Assembly: GCA_002842215.1 (NCBI GenBank)
Contig: PHCC01000002.1
Coordinates: 186,001 to 250,000, forward strand
From: Betaproteobacteria bacterium HGW-Betaproteobacteria-9
Lineage (GTDB): Bacteria > Pseudomonadota > Gammaproteobacteria > Burkholderiales > Burkholderiaceae_C
Direction of reading: 5' to 3'
DNA: 64,000 nucleotides
The notes below the pieces were generated by a model. That model was not told where the DNA came from. It saw only the letters and a list, made by a program, of their open reading frames with translations, and searched no databases. Below are positions 37,271 through 44,984 of the stretch, piece by piece (position 1 is the first letter of the stretch; each line of letters opens with the position of its first letter). A program made the position numbers and the translations under genes.

Positions 37271-38581
37271 TCAGGCTTGGAAAGGAAAGGGGTTCGGGAG
37301 CGAGGCGGCGGGCGGTAGCACCACCACCGGTGAAAAGCCGCCGCCTTCGGTGCGGAAGTTGGTGGTCTGGCCCGACCAGGTGCGCGCGGCCAGCAGTTGC
37401 ACCTGGCCGCGGTAGGTGTAGGCGCGCAGGTCCAGCTTGAGGCGGATGGTCTGGCCATCGACGGACACCAGCCGCTCGCTGGGCGGCACGGTGGTCTGGG
37501 CCACGTAGTCGCCCGCGAGGATGTCACCCCACACGCGCCGGGTGAGTTTGTCGCCACGGTAGGCGGCTCGGGCGCCGAAACCGGCGGCGGGTTTGAAGAA
37601 CAGTTCGCGCCGCTGGGCCCAGAGCGCATCGGCGTTGGTGGCGGTGACGCGCTGTGTGGCGGGCACCACCTGGCGCAGCACGGCGCGGTCGGCTTCGCTC
37701 ACGCCCCAGGCTTCGAGCAGGGCGGCGTCGGACATTGCGATCAGGTTGCGTTTGTCAGCGTACAGCGCATGCGTGCGCGGGTGCGGCGTGACCACGGCCG
37801 CGCCGGCGCGGTAGGCCTGCTGCAGCGCTTCGTGGCTGTTGTCCTGCAGGTAAAAGTCGGTCAGGCGGTTGTAGACCAGGTCCACCCGCATACCGTCCGG
37901 CAGGGCCGGGTGCCAGAGCGCGCCGTCCCGCCATTGCAGCTCGCGCGCATCGGCCACCACGGCGATCAGGCCCTGCGCGGCGAACAGCGCGCGCACCATT
38001 TCGAATTCGGGCGCCAGGTACTGCTGGCCGGGCGCGTCGTCCACGATCAGCACGTTGCGCAGCGGCGCGTCGCCGCGCTGCGACCGCCACTCGGCGCGGA
38101 ACATGGCCACGAACACCTCGTCCAGTCGCAGCAGCGTGTCCGTCGGGTCGAACAGCGGCTCGAAGCCGGCGCAGCAGGCGCGGTGCGCCCGTGCCAGCGC
38201 GGCGTTGAGCAGGGCGCCGCCGGCGTTGCTGTTGATCTCGATCAGCTTGGGGCCGTCGGCGGCGAGGTGGAAGTCGTAGCCCATGAACACGCCGGCCGGA
38301 CACCAGTCCAGCGCTGCGATCGGGTTCGCTCGCGCCAGGGCCAGGGCGTGCCAGGCGGGCAGGGCTATCACTCGCTCCAGCGTGGTCACAGCCTGCACGA
38401 TCTGCTGCTGCACCCCCGAGTCCAGGAACACCGCGCTGGCTGAAAACAGGTGCGGGTGACTCTCAGCCAGCCGCGCGGTCAGGCCACCGAGCGCCGGGCT
38501 GGTTTCCAGTTGCTCGCGCAATCGGTTGGGCTGCAAGGTCTGGCAGGCACAGCCGAGGTTGATCGCGTCGGCCAGGTTCAT
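37271..38581 (-). CDS. ATP-grasp-like protein of unknown function in the ars operon
   Basis: 436 residues. GPKLIEINSNAGGALLNAAL resembles the metal/ATP-binding strand of ATP-grasp ligases, and KPAAGFGARAAYRGDKLTR could be the ATP-binding loop. No family name recognised. The protein is Cys-poor after the N-terminal GCACQ. The ATG overlaps the arsR stop by 4 bases, and arsI follows after 12 bases, so it is cotranscribed and presumably arsenic-inducible. A longer open frame upstream overlaps arsR and is rejected as start. Ligase activity is inference. Confidence 0.6.
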   Translation of the reverse strand: MNLADAINLGCACQTLQPNRLREQLETSPALGGLTARLAESHPHLFSASAVFLDSGVQQQIVQAVTTLERVIALPAWHALALARANPIAALDWCPAGVFMGYDFHLAADGPKLIEINSNAGGALLNAALARAHRACCAGFEPLFDPTDTLLRLDEVFVAMFRAEWRSQRGDAPLRNVLIVDDAPGQQYLAPEFEMVRALFAAQGLIAVVADARELQWRDGALWHPALPDGMRVDLVYNRLTDFYLQDNSHEALQQAYRAGAAVVTPHPRTHALYADKRNLIAMSDAALLEAWGVSEADRAVLRQVVPATQRVTATNADALWAQRRELFFKPAAGFGARAAYRGDKLTRRVWGDILAGDYVAQTTVPPSERLVSVDGQTIRLKLDLRAYTYRGQVQLLAARTWSGQTTNFRTEGGGFSPVVVLPPAASLPNPFPFQA

Positions 38582-38931
38582 GGCGCCGTCCCGCAACCAG
38601 TGCAGCCGGCATCCACCGGGACTTCGCAGGGCTGGCCGGCACAGCAGTGTTCGGTGAGGTAGCCGAGCAGGGCGTTCATGCGGTCGAAGCTGGCGCGGTA
38701 GATCAGGTGGCGGCCCTGCGGCTCGGCGCTCACCAGGTCGGCGTGGGCCAGTTCCTTGAGGTGGAACGAGAGTGCGCTGGGCGACACCCCCAGCTGTTCG
38801 GCCAGCACGCCAGGCGTGAGGCCGTCGGGGCCGGCCACGACCAGCGCACGGAAGGCGCGCAGGCGCTGCACCTGGGCAAGCGCGGCCAGCGCGCTCAGGG
38901 CCTGGGATTCCAAGGGTGATGTGATTTCCAT
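38578..38931 (-). CDS. arsR: Arsenic-responsive repressor ArsR
   Basis: 117 residues, winged helix-turn-helix (LAEQLGVSPSALSFHLKELAHADLV). The arsenic site is C-terminal: Cys96, Cys97 and Cys102 in TEHCCAGQPC. This matches the Acidithiobacillus-type ArsR (C95/C96/C102), not the helix-3 CVC of the plasmid type. Additional CTGC lies near the end. It represses the downstream ars genes. Its start codon sits inside the dyad described separately. Confidence 0.93.
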   Translation of the reverse strand: MEITSPLESQALSALAALAQVQRLRAFRALVVAGPDGLTPGVLAEQLGVSPSALSFHLKELAHADLVSAEPQGRHLIYRASFDRMNALLGYLTEHCCAGQPCEVPVDAGCTGCGTAP

Positions 38932-38955
38932 ATTTCAATATTACTTGAAACATGG
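38928..38955. promoter_or_regulatory. ArsR operator dyad over the arsR start
   Basis: Eleven-base arms, CCATATTTCAA (38928-38938) and TTGAAACATGG (38945-38955), with one mismatch and a 6-base centre TATTAC. The core TTTCAA-N6-TTGAAA is perfect. The arsR ATG (complement of 38929-38931) lies in the left arm. ArsR sites of this type (TTCAA-N-TTGAA) are common, so this is the likely autoregulatory operator. Confidence 0.75.
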
Positions 38956-38996
38956 AATCGATGTCTGTTTTTTTCCGTGTCTACACGGGTCGGGGG

Positions 38997-39014
38997 GTGT
39001 CATCAAAACTTCAT
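38997..39014 (+). promoter_or_regulatory. Weak Pho-box candidate upstream of olsB
   Basis: GTGTCAT-CAAA-ACTTCAT matches the 7-4-7 PhoB box at 13 of 18 positions. No -10 hexamer is apparent ~10 bases downstream, so this is only suggestive. Confidence 0.3.
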
Positions 39015-39119
39015 GCCGCTGCCACAGACGGGACACGCGCGATTCCCAGAATGCAGGTTCATGAACACGAGCACACCGACCACAGCGCCTGCGATGGGCG
39101 CATCCACCAGGAGCCTGCC

Positions 39120-39986
39120 ATGAGAGAACTGCCCACCCCCACACTGAACCTCTCGCCGGTGAGCCGGCCCCGGGGGTTGCTTCATCCGCGCTCACCTGCT
39201 CAGTCTCAGCCCCTGGTGGCCAGGCCGCTGGCGAAAACGCCCGCGGCTGGTGGTATCGAAGTCTCGTGGGCCCGCCACCTGGACGAGGTTCGTGAAGCGC
39301 AACGGCTGAGGCACGCGGTGTTTGCCGGCGAGATGGGGGCCATCCTCTCGAACGCCGTGCCCGGGCACGACGTGGACCTGTTCGACGACTTCTGTGAACA
39401 CCTGCTTGTGCGCGACAGCGCCACGCGGCAGGTGATCGGCACTTACCGCGTGCTCACGCCGGCCCAGGCCCGGCGCGTGGGCAGCACCTACAGCGACACC
39501 GAATTCGACCTGACCCGCCTGCGCAATGTGCGCGAGCGCATGGTGGAACTGGGCCGCAGCTGCGTGCACCGCGACCACCGCCACGGCGGCGTGATCATGG
39601 CGCTGTGGGGTGCACTGGCCGAATTCATGGTGCGCAACCAGCTCGACACCATGATCGGTTGCGCCAGCATCCCCATGCAGCACCAGGGCGAACACGGCAT
39701 GGTCGGCGGCGGCCATGCCGCGGCCAGCATCTGGCGCCAGGTGAAAGAGAAGCACCTCGCTTCCATCGAATTCCACGTGCGCCCGCGCCTGCCGCTGCCC
39801 ATCGAACAACTCGACGACACGCTCGACGTGGAGCCGCCCGCGCTGATCAAAGGTTATCTGCGCCTGGGCGCCAAGGTGCTGGGCGCACCCGCCTGGGACC
39901 CGGACTTCAACGCCGCCGATCTGCCGATGATGATGCGCATCGCCGATCTGCCAGCGCGCTACCGCAAGCACTTCCTGGGTTGTTGA
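39120..39986 (+). CDS. olsB: OlsB-like ornithine N-acyltransferase (GNAT/hemolysin-like)
   Basis: 288 residues. Motifs RLRHAVFAGEMGA, HDVDLFDDFCEHLLVRD, QVIGTYRVL, MVELGRSCVHRDHRHG and MIGCASIPM are those of OlsB acyl-ACP acyltransferases. OlsB makes lyso-ornithine lipid from ornithine and 3-hydroxyacyl-ACP, the first step to phosphorus-free ornithine lipids. ATG 39120 is chosen because AGGAG lies 6 bases upstream. An N-terminal extension of ~55 residues in frame is not family-like. First of three genes likely to remodel membranes under phosphate limitation. Confidence 0.8.
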   Translation: MRELPTPTLNLSPVSRPRGLLHPRSPAQSQPLVARPLAKTPAAGGIEVSWARHLDEVREAQRLRHAVFAGEMGAILSNAVPGHDVDLFDDFCEHLLVRDSATRQVIGTYRVLTPAQARRVGSTYSDTEFDLTRLRNVRERMVELGRSCVHRDHRHGGVIMALWGALAEFMVRNQLDTMIGCASIPMQHQGEHGMVGGGHAAASIWRQVKEKHLASIEFHVRPRLPLPIEQLDDTLDVEPPALIKGYLRLGAKVLGAPAWDPDFNAADLPMMMRIADLPARYRKHFLGC

Positions 39987-40090
39987 CCCCCCCGCCGCAC
40001 TTCGTGCGACCCCCCAGGGGGCGGCACTGGCCGTCCGGCAAAGCCGGCCCGGCGGTGCCCTGGGATGGGTCACTTCGGCGGCGCTGGCAT
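39987..40090. repeat. Intergenic palindromic repeat, copy 3
   Basis: C-run, GCCGCACTTCGTGCGA dyad, CCCCCCAGGGGG dyad, and GGCAAAGCCGGCCCGG tail, matching copies near 898 and 32634. It separates olsB from the metallophosphoesterase gene. Confidence 0.55.
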
Positions 40091-40110
40091 GGCTGATCCA
40101 AAGGAACCAC

Positions 40111-40986
40111 ATGAGAACAACCTTTGAAGCACTGGGTGGGTGGGGGCTGGCTGGGGTTCTGCCGATCGGCGCCGATGCCGACGACGAGCAGCCCAACGAT
40201 GGCGGAGAACGGCCCCGTTTCCGGGCCGTTTTCATTTCTGATCTGCACCTGGGCACGGCCGGCTGCCAGGCCAGCGCCTTGCTGGAGTTCCTCAAGCACC
40301 ACCCGAGCCAGACCCTGTACCTGGTGGGCGACATCATTGACGGCTGGCAGCTGCGCCGCAAATGGTTCTGGCCGCAGGCGCACAACGACGTGGTGCAGAA
40401 ACTGCTGCGCCGTGCGCGCAAGGGCTGCCGGGTGGTGTTTGTGCCGGGCAACCACGACGAGTTCGCGCGCCAGTTCCACGGCCACAACTTCGGCGGCATC
40501 GAGGTCAGCAACGAGGCCGTGCACACCACGGCCGACGGGCAGCGGCTCTGGGTTGTGCACGGCGACCACTTTGACGGCGTGATCCAGTGCGCCAAGTGGC
40601 TGGCCTACGTGGGCGACAACCTCTACGAGTTCACGCTGCGCCTGAACCGCCACCTGAACTCGCTGCGCGCGCGCATGGGTTTGCCGTACTGGTCGCTCTC
40701 GCAATACCTGAAACACAAGGTCAAGAGCGCGCTGAACTACGTGACCGATTTCGAGCGCGCCGTGGCCGCCGAAGCGCGCCACAAGGGCTACCAGGGCGTG
40801 GTCTGCGGTCACATCCATCGCCCGGAAATGCGCCACATCGACGGCACGCTCTACTGCAACGATGGCGACTGGGTGGAAAGCCTGTCGGCGCTGGTCGAGC
40901 ACATGGATGGCCGGCTGGAGCTGGTGCACTGGATTCCGTCCATCGCTGAACGGCCGTCAGAGCCGCAGCTGCGCCAGACCGCCTGA
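40111..40986 (+). CDS. Calcineurin-like metallophosphoesterase, PlcP/LpxH-like
   Basis: 291 residues. Five metallophosphoesterase blocks are seen: FISDLHLGT, YLVGDIIDGWQL, VPGNHDEF, VVHGDHFD and CGHIHRPEM. This is the UDP-2,3-diacylglucosamine hydrolase-like group (COG2908), to which the phospholipase C PlcP of rhizobia and marine bacteria also belongs. PlcP removes phospholipid headgroups under phosphate starvation. The neighbouring olsB and glycosyltransferase genes favour a PlcP role over lipid A synthesis. Function is inference from context. Confidence 0.7.
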   Translation: MRTTFEALGGWGLAGVLPIGADADDEQPNDGGERPRFRAVFISDLHLGTAGCQASALLEFLKHHPSQTLYLVGDIIDGWQLRRKWFWPQAHNDVVQKLLRRARKGCRVVFVPGNHDEFARQFHGHNFGGIEVSNEAVHTTADGQRLWVVHGDHFDGVIQCAKWLAYVGDNLYEFTLRLNRHLNSLRARMGLPYWSLSQYLKHKVKSALNYVTDFERAVAAEARHKGYQGVVCGHIHRPEMRHIDGTLYCNDGDWVESLSALVEHMDGRLELVHWIPSIAERPSEPQLRQTA

Positions 40987-41009
40987 AGAGTCCACAAGGG
41001 GAGACCAAC

Positions 41010-42134
41010 ATGAAACTGGTTCTGGTGACAGACGCCTGGTTGCCCCAGGTCAACGGCGTGGTGAGCACGCTGGTGGAGCTGGTGCGCCAGCTGCAGGCGC
41101 GCGGTGACGAGGTGGTGGTGATCCAGCCCGGGCAGTTTCGCACCCGGCCGTGCCCCGGGCATCCGGGCATAGCGATGGCGCTGTTCCCGGGCCGGCAACT
41201 GGCGCGCATGGTCGAAGCGGCCAACCCCGATGCCATCCACATCGCCACCGAAGGCCCGCTGGGCTGGGCGGCGCGAAGCCATTGCCTGCGCCGCGGACTG
41301 CCTTTCACCACCGCATTCCACACCCGGTTTCCCGAGATCCTGCAGGCGATGCTGCGCGTGCCACTGTCCTGGAGCTATGCGTTGCTGCGCCGTTTCCACC
41401 GGCCCAGCCGTGGCGTCATGGTGCCGACCCGCGGTGTGCTCGACCTGCTGGAGCAAAGGAGTTTTGGCAACCTGCTCGAGTGGACACACGGGGTCGACAC
41501 CCGCCTGTTTGCGTTCGCCCCCGAGGCCACCGAGTTCCCACCCCTGGGCCACCTGGCGCGGCCGGTGAGCCTGTATGTGGGTCGGATTGCCGCCGAGAAG
41601 AACGTCGAGGCGTTCCTCGCGCTCGACGTGCCGGGCAGCAAGGTGGTGTGTGGGGTGGGGCCGCTGCAGACCGCGCTGCAGGAGCGCTATCCCAATGTGC
41701 ACTGGCTCGGTGTGTTGCCGCGCCAGGAACTGGCGCAGGTGTACGCCGCGGCCGACGTGTTCGTGTTTCCCTGCCGCAACGAAACCTTCGGGCAGGTGAT
41801 GCTCGAAGCCATGGCCTGCGGTGTGCCGGTGGCGGCGTATCCGGTGCACGGGCCGCTGCAGGTGTTGGGCGATGCCGGGGCCGGCGCGATGCGCGAAGAC
41901 CTGCGCGAGGCCTGGTTCGAGGCGCTGAAGGTCAAGCGCCATGCGGCGCGCGCCCGCGCCCAGCAGTTCAGCTGGGGCCGTGCCACGACCCTGTTTACCT
42001 CTTTCCTGGTGCTGTTGCCGCCGCGGCAGCGCAAACCCCGGCCGTCGCCGCTGAACGCGGCCGCTGCCGTGCGGTCCTTGCCGGGCATCGAGGTGGTCAG
42101 ACTGTCACACAAACGTCATCCAGCTGTTGAATAA
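41010..42134 (+). CDS. GT4-family glycosyltransferase, candidate Agt-like glycolipid synthase
   Basis: 374 residues with a GT-B fold. The N-terminal LVTDAWLPQVNGVVSTL and the C-terminal YVGRIAAEKNVEAFLAL plus FPCRNETFGQVMLEAMACGVPV (E-x7-E motif) are typical GT4 motifs. It starts 23 bases after the metallophosphoesterase gene. In phosphate-starved bacteria PlcP-derived diacylglycerol is glycosylated by Agt, a GT4 enzyme, giving glycolipids. I infer that role. Its 3' end contains the Pho box of ppk1. Confidence 0.7.
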   Translation: MKLVLVTDAWLPQVNGVVSTLVELVRQLQARGDEVVVIQPGQFRTRPCPGHPGIAMALFPGRQLARMVEAANPDAIHIATEGPLGWAARSHCLRRGLPFTTAFHTRFPEILQAMLRVPLSWSYALLRRFHRPSRGVMVPTRGVLDLLEQRSFGNLLEWTHGVDTRLFAFAPEATEFPPLGHLARPVSLYVGRIAAEKNVEAFLALDVPGSKVVCGVGPLQTALQERYPNVHWLGVLPRQELAQVYAAADVFVFPCRNETFGQVMLEAMACGVPVAAYPVHGPLQVLGDAGAGAMREDLREAWFEALKVKRHAARARAQQFSWGRATTLFTSFLVLLPPRQRKPRPSPLNAAAAVRSLPGIEVVRLSHKRHPAVE

Positions 42135-42135
42135 T
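42102..42135 (+). promoter_or_regulatory. Pho box and -10 element for ppk1
   Basis: CTGTCAC-ACAA-ACGTCAT (42102-42119) matches the 7-4-7 PhoB box at 14 of 18 positions, with both GTCA cores intact. AATAAT (42130-42135, 5 of 6 to the -10 consensus) starts 10 bases after it, the spacing expected at PhoB-activated promoters. The ppk1 start is 76 bases downstream. Confidence 0.65.
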
Positions 42136-42210
42136 CGTCAAGATCATGTGTCATGGACGCCAGCCCAGACCGGCTGGCCCTTGCCGCATCCCCTGATACC
42201 CACGGTTTTC

Positions 42211-44292
42211 ATGAGCGCCAGCAACCCACAGACCCGCCTGACTTTTCTGGACCGAGACCACAGCATCCTGGCTTTCAACGAGCGGGTGATGGACTGGGCG
42301 CGCCGAACCGATGTGCCCCTGCTGGAACGCCTGCGCTACCTGAGCATCGTTTCCAGCAACCTCGACGAGTTCTTCGAGGTGCGCATGGCGCCCCAGCTCA
42401 ACGCGCACAAGATCCGTGAGCAGCGCGGCCTGTACACCGTCGAAACCTACGAACAGCTGTCCGCCAAGGTGCATGCCCTTGTGGCGCAGCAGTACGCCAT
42501 CTACAACGACGAACTGCTGCCCTTGCTGGAGAAGAAGGGCATCAAGCTGGTGGCCCACGGTGAGCGCAACCCGCGCCAGCGCCGCTGGGTCAAGGAGTTC
42601 TTTCAGCGCGAAGTGCAACCCCTGTTGTTGCCTGTGGGCCTGGACCCCGCGCACCCGTTTCCCCAGGTGGCGAACAAGTCGCTCAACTTCATCGTGCGGC
42701 TCACCGGCAAGGACGCGTTTGGCCGCGAGAACGAGATCGCCATCGTCAAGGTGCCGCGCATCCTGCCGCGCTTCTTCCGCATGCCACCGGTCAAGGGTTC
42801 GAAGCAGAGCCACTTTGTCTCCATCTCCAGCCTGATCCGCTCGCACCTGGCCGACCTGTTCCCGGGCCGGCAGGTGACCGAGTTTTCGCAGTTCCGCGTC
42901 ACGCGCCACTCCGACCTCGCGGTGGACGAAGAAGAGGTGAAAAACCTGCGCACCGCGCTGCGCAAAGGCCTGCAGCAACGCCACTATGGTGAAGCGCTGC
43001 GTCTGGAGATCTCGGCCGGCTGCTCCGACTACCTCGCCGGCTTTCTGCTGGCGCAGTTTGCGCTGCCGCAGGAGGCCCTGTTCCGGGTGCCCGGCCCGGT
43101 GAACCTGGTGCGGCTGAACCAGCTCATTGACCAGATCGATGCGCCCGCGCTGCGCTTCGAGCGCTACAACGCCGGCTGGCCGGTGCAACTGGTGCCGGGC
43201 CAGTCGTATTTCGAGCAGCTGCAGCAGGGCGACGTGTTGATCCACCAGCCTTACGAGAGTTTTGACGCGGTGCTCGCCTTCCTGCGCGAAGCGGTCGAAG
43301 ACCCGGACGTGCTGGCCATCAAGCAGACCATCTACCGCACCGGCGCCAAGTCCGAGTTGATGAACCTGCTGCGCGAAGCCGTGCGCCGCGGCAAGGAAGT
43401 CACCGCGGTGGTGGAACTCAAGGCACGCTTTGACGAAGAAGCCAACATCAACTACGCCGAACGCCTCGAATCCGTGGGCGCGCAGGTGGTGTACGGCGTG
43501 GTGGGCCTGAAGACCCACGCCAAGATGATGCTCATCACGCGGCGGGAAGACGGCCGGCTCAAACGCTACGCCCACCTCTCCACCGGCAACTACAACCCCG
43601 GCACCGCCAGGCTCTATACCGACCTGAGCTACCTCACCGCCGACGACACGCTCACCGCCGATCTGGAGCAGGTGTTCCTGCACCTGGCCAGCCAGAACCG
43701 GCTGCCCAGGCTGAACAAGGTGCTGATCGCCCCGTTTCATCTGCACAAGACCATGCTGGACAAGGTGGAGGCCGCGGGTGCGGCCGCCAAGGCCGGCAAG
43801 GAAGCCCGCATCATCCTCAAGATGAACGCCCTGACCGATGAGCCCCTGGCCCGGGCGCTGGCGTTGGCCTCGCAACTGGGTGCCAAGATCGACATCATCG
43901 TGCGCGGCGCCTGCATCCTGCCGGCGCAGGTGCCGGGTGTGACCGACAACGTGCGGGTGCGCTCGGTCATCGGCCGGTTGCTGGAGCACTCGCGGGTGTT
44001 CTATTTCCGCACCGACGAGATCGAAGAACTCTGGCTGTCCAGTGCCGACTGGATGAACCGCAACATGCTGCGCCGGGTCGAACTGGCCTGGCCCGTGACC
44101 GACAGCGCGTTGCGCCACCGCATCATGGACGAGTGCCTGTCGGCCTGTCTGCACGACACCAAAGACGCCTGGCTGCTGCAACCGGACGGCCGGTACGTGC
44201 CGGCCGCCGTGCTCGCCGGTGCAAAGGGACGCAGTGCGGTGCCGCAGTCAGCACAGGCCAGCCTGATGGCGCGCTACGGCAGCAAGGGCTGA
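42211..44292 (+). CDS. ppk1: Polyphosphate kinase 1
   Basis: 693 residues. Makes inorganic polyphosphate from ATP. Motifs are FNERVMDWARRTDVPLLERLRYLSIVSSNLDEFFEVR at the N-terminus (described by position: residues ~20-56), the catalytic His in GVVGLKTHAKMMLITRR, STGNYNPGTARLYTDLS and the second HKD-like block VRGACILPAQVPGVTDNV. ATG 42211 (MSASNPQTRLTFLDRD) fits the family start; the frame is open further upstream into the promoter. It is followed by a long nested inverted repeat and sixA. Confidence 0.96.
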   Translation: MSASNPQTRLTFLDRDHSILAFNERVMDWARRTDVPLLERLRYLSIVSSNLDEFFEVRMAPQLNAHKIREQRGLYTVETYEQLSAKVHALVAQQYAIYNDELLPLLEKKGIKLVAHGERNPRQRRWVKEFFQREVQPLLLPVGLDPAHPFPQVANKSLNFIVRLTGKDAFGRENEIAIVKVPRILPRFFRMPPVKGSKQSHFVSISSLIRSHLADLFPGRQVTEFSQFRVTRHSDLAVDEEEVKNLRTALRKGLQQRHYGEALRLEISAGCSDYLAGFLLAQFALPQEALFRVPGPVNLVRLNQLIDQIDAPALRFERYNAGWPVQLVPGQSYFEQLQQGDVLIHQPYESFDAVLAFLREAVEDPDVLAIKQTIYRTGAKSELMNLLREAVRRGKEVTAVVELKARFDEEANINYAERLESVGAQVVYGVVGLKTHAKMMLITRREDGRLKRYAHLSTGNYNPGTARLYTDLSYLTADDTLTADLEQVFLHLASQNRLPRLNKVLIAPFHLHKTMLDKVEAAGAAAKAGKEARIILKMNALTDEPLARALALASQLGAKIDIIVRGACILPAQVPGVTDNVRVRSVIGRLLEHSRVFYFRTDEIEELWLSSADWMNRNMLRRVELAWPVTDSALRHRIMDECLSACLHDTKDAWLLQPDGRYVPAAVLAGAKGRSAVPQSAQASLMARYGSKG

Positions 44293-44437
44293 GAGTCTTT
44301 TGTTCATGTCCGCTCACCCCCCCAAAACGCCCCCGCTCTGCGTTGCAAATGCGCGGCATAGGCCGAGCTATGACTGTGCTTTGCGCCTTGATCGGGAGCA
44401 TGTTGGGGCGTTGCTCGGCCACGCCCAAAAAACTCTC
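44291..44437. repeat. Nested inverted repeat between ppk1 and sixA
   Basis: Three concentric dyads are visible. The outer one is GAGAGTCTTTT with AAAAAACTCTC (one mismatch), the middle one AACGCCCC (44326-44333) with GGGGCGTT (44405-44412), and the inner one CATAG with CTATG. The RNA would fold into a long imperfect hairpin. It looks like a dispersed repeat element and may also terminate ppk1 transcription. Confidence 0.6.
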
Positions 44438-44464
44438 AACCTCTGACAAGGAAAGGGCCAGGCT

Positions 44465-44947
44465 GTGGATCTGATCCTCTGGCGACACGCCGAAGCCTAC
44501 GATCACCCCGACCCGGTCAACGGGCAGCAGGGCGACCCACTCGACCTCGCCCGCCGCCTGACCCCGCGGGGCGACAAGCAGGCCGCCCGCATGGCCGCCT
44601 GGCTCGACCGCCAACTGCCCGATGGCGCCCGCATCTTCGCCAGCCCCGCTGCGCGCGCAGAACAGACGGCGCAGGCGCTGGGGCGCAAATTCAAGCTGCG
44701 CGATGAACTCGCTCCGGACGGCGACCCGCTGTCTTTGCTGGAGCTGGTGCAGTGGCCCAACGGCAAATCGCCGGTGGTGGTGGTTGGTCACCAGCCGATG
44801 CTGGGCAGCGTGATCGCGCGCCTGCTCGGTTTGCCGGAAGAGTACTGCCCGATGAAGAAGGGCGCGCTCTGGTGGCTGCGCCACCGGGAGCGCAACGGTG
44901 CACTTCAGACAGTGCTGGTCACGGTGCAGACGCCCGAGCTGATCTGA
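44465..44947 (+). CDS. sixA: Phosphohistidine phosphatase SixA
   Basis: 160 residues of the histidine phosphatase family. The phosphate-binding RHAEAY motif (His8) is at the N-terminus and VVVVGHQPMLGSV holds the second catalytic His. SixA dephosphorylates histidine phosphotransfer domains in phosphorelays. Start codon is GTG at 44465. A hybrid histidine kinase with an HPt domain is encoded 1 kb away, which may or may not be its target. Confidence 0.85.
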   Translation: MDLILWRHAEAYDHPDPVNGQQGDPLDLARRLTPRGDKQAARMAAWLDRQLPDGARIFASPAARAEQTAQALGRKFKLRDELAPDGDPLSLLELVQWPNGKSPVVVVGHQPMLGSVIARLLGLPEEYCPMKKGALWWLRHRERNGALQTVLVTVQTPELI

Positions 44948-44958
44948 GCGTCTGCGGG

Positions 44959-44979
44959 CAGCGCCCGCTCAGGGCGCTG
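44959..44979. terminator. Hairpin between convergent sixA and H1-like gene
   Basis: A perfect 8-bp stem CAGCGCCC / GGGCGCTG with a 5-base loop lies between two stop codons of convergent genes. It lacks a T-run, so it may be a bidirectional weak terminator. Confidence 0.4.
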
Positions 44980-44984
44980 CGGCA

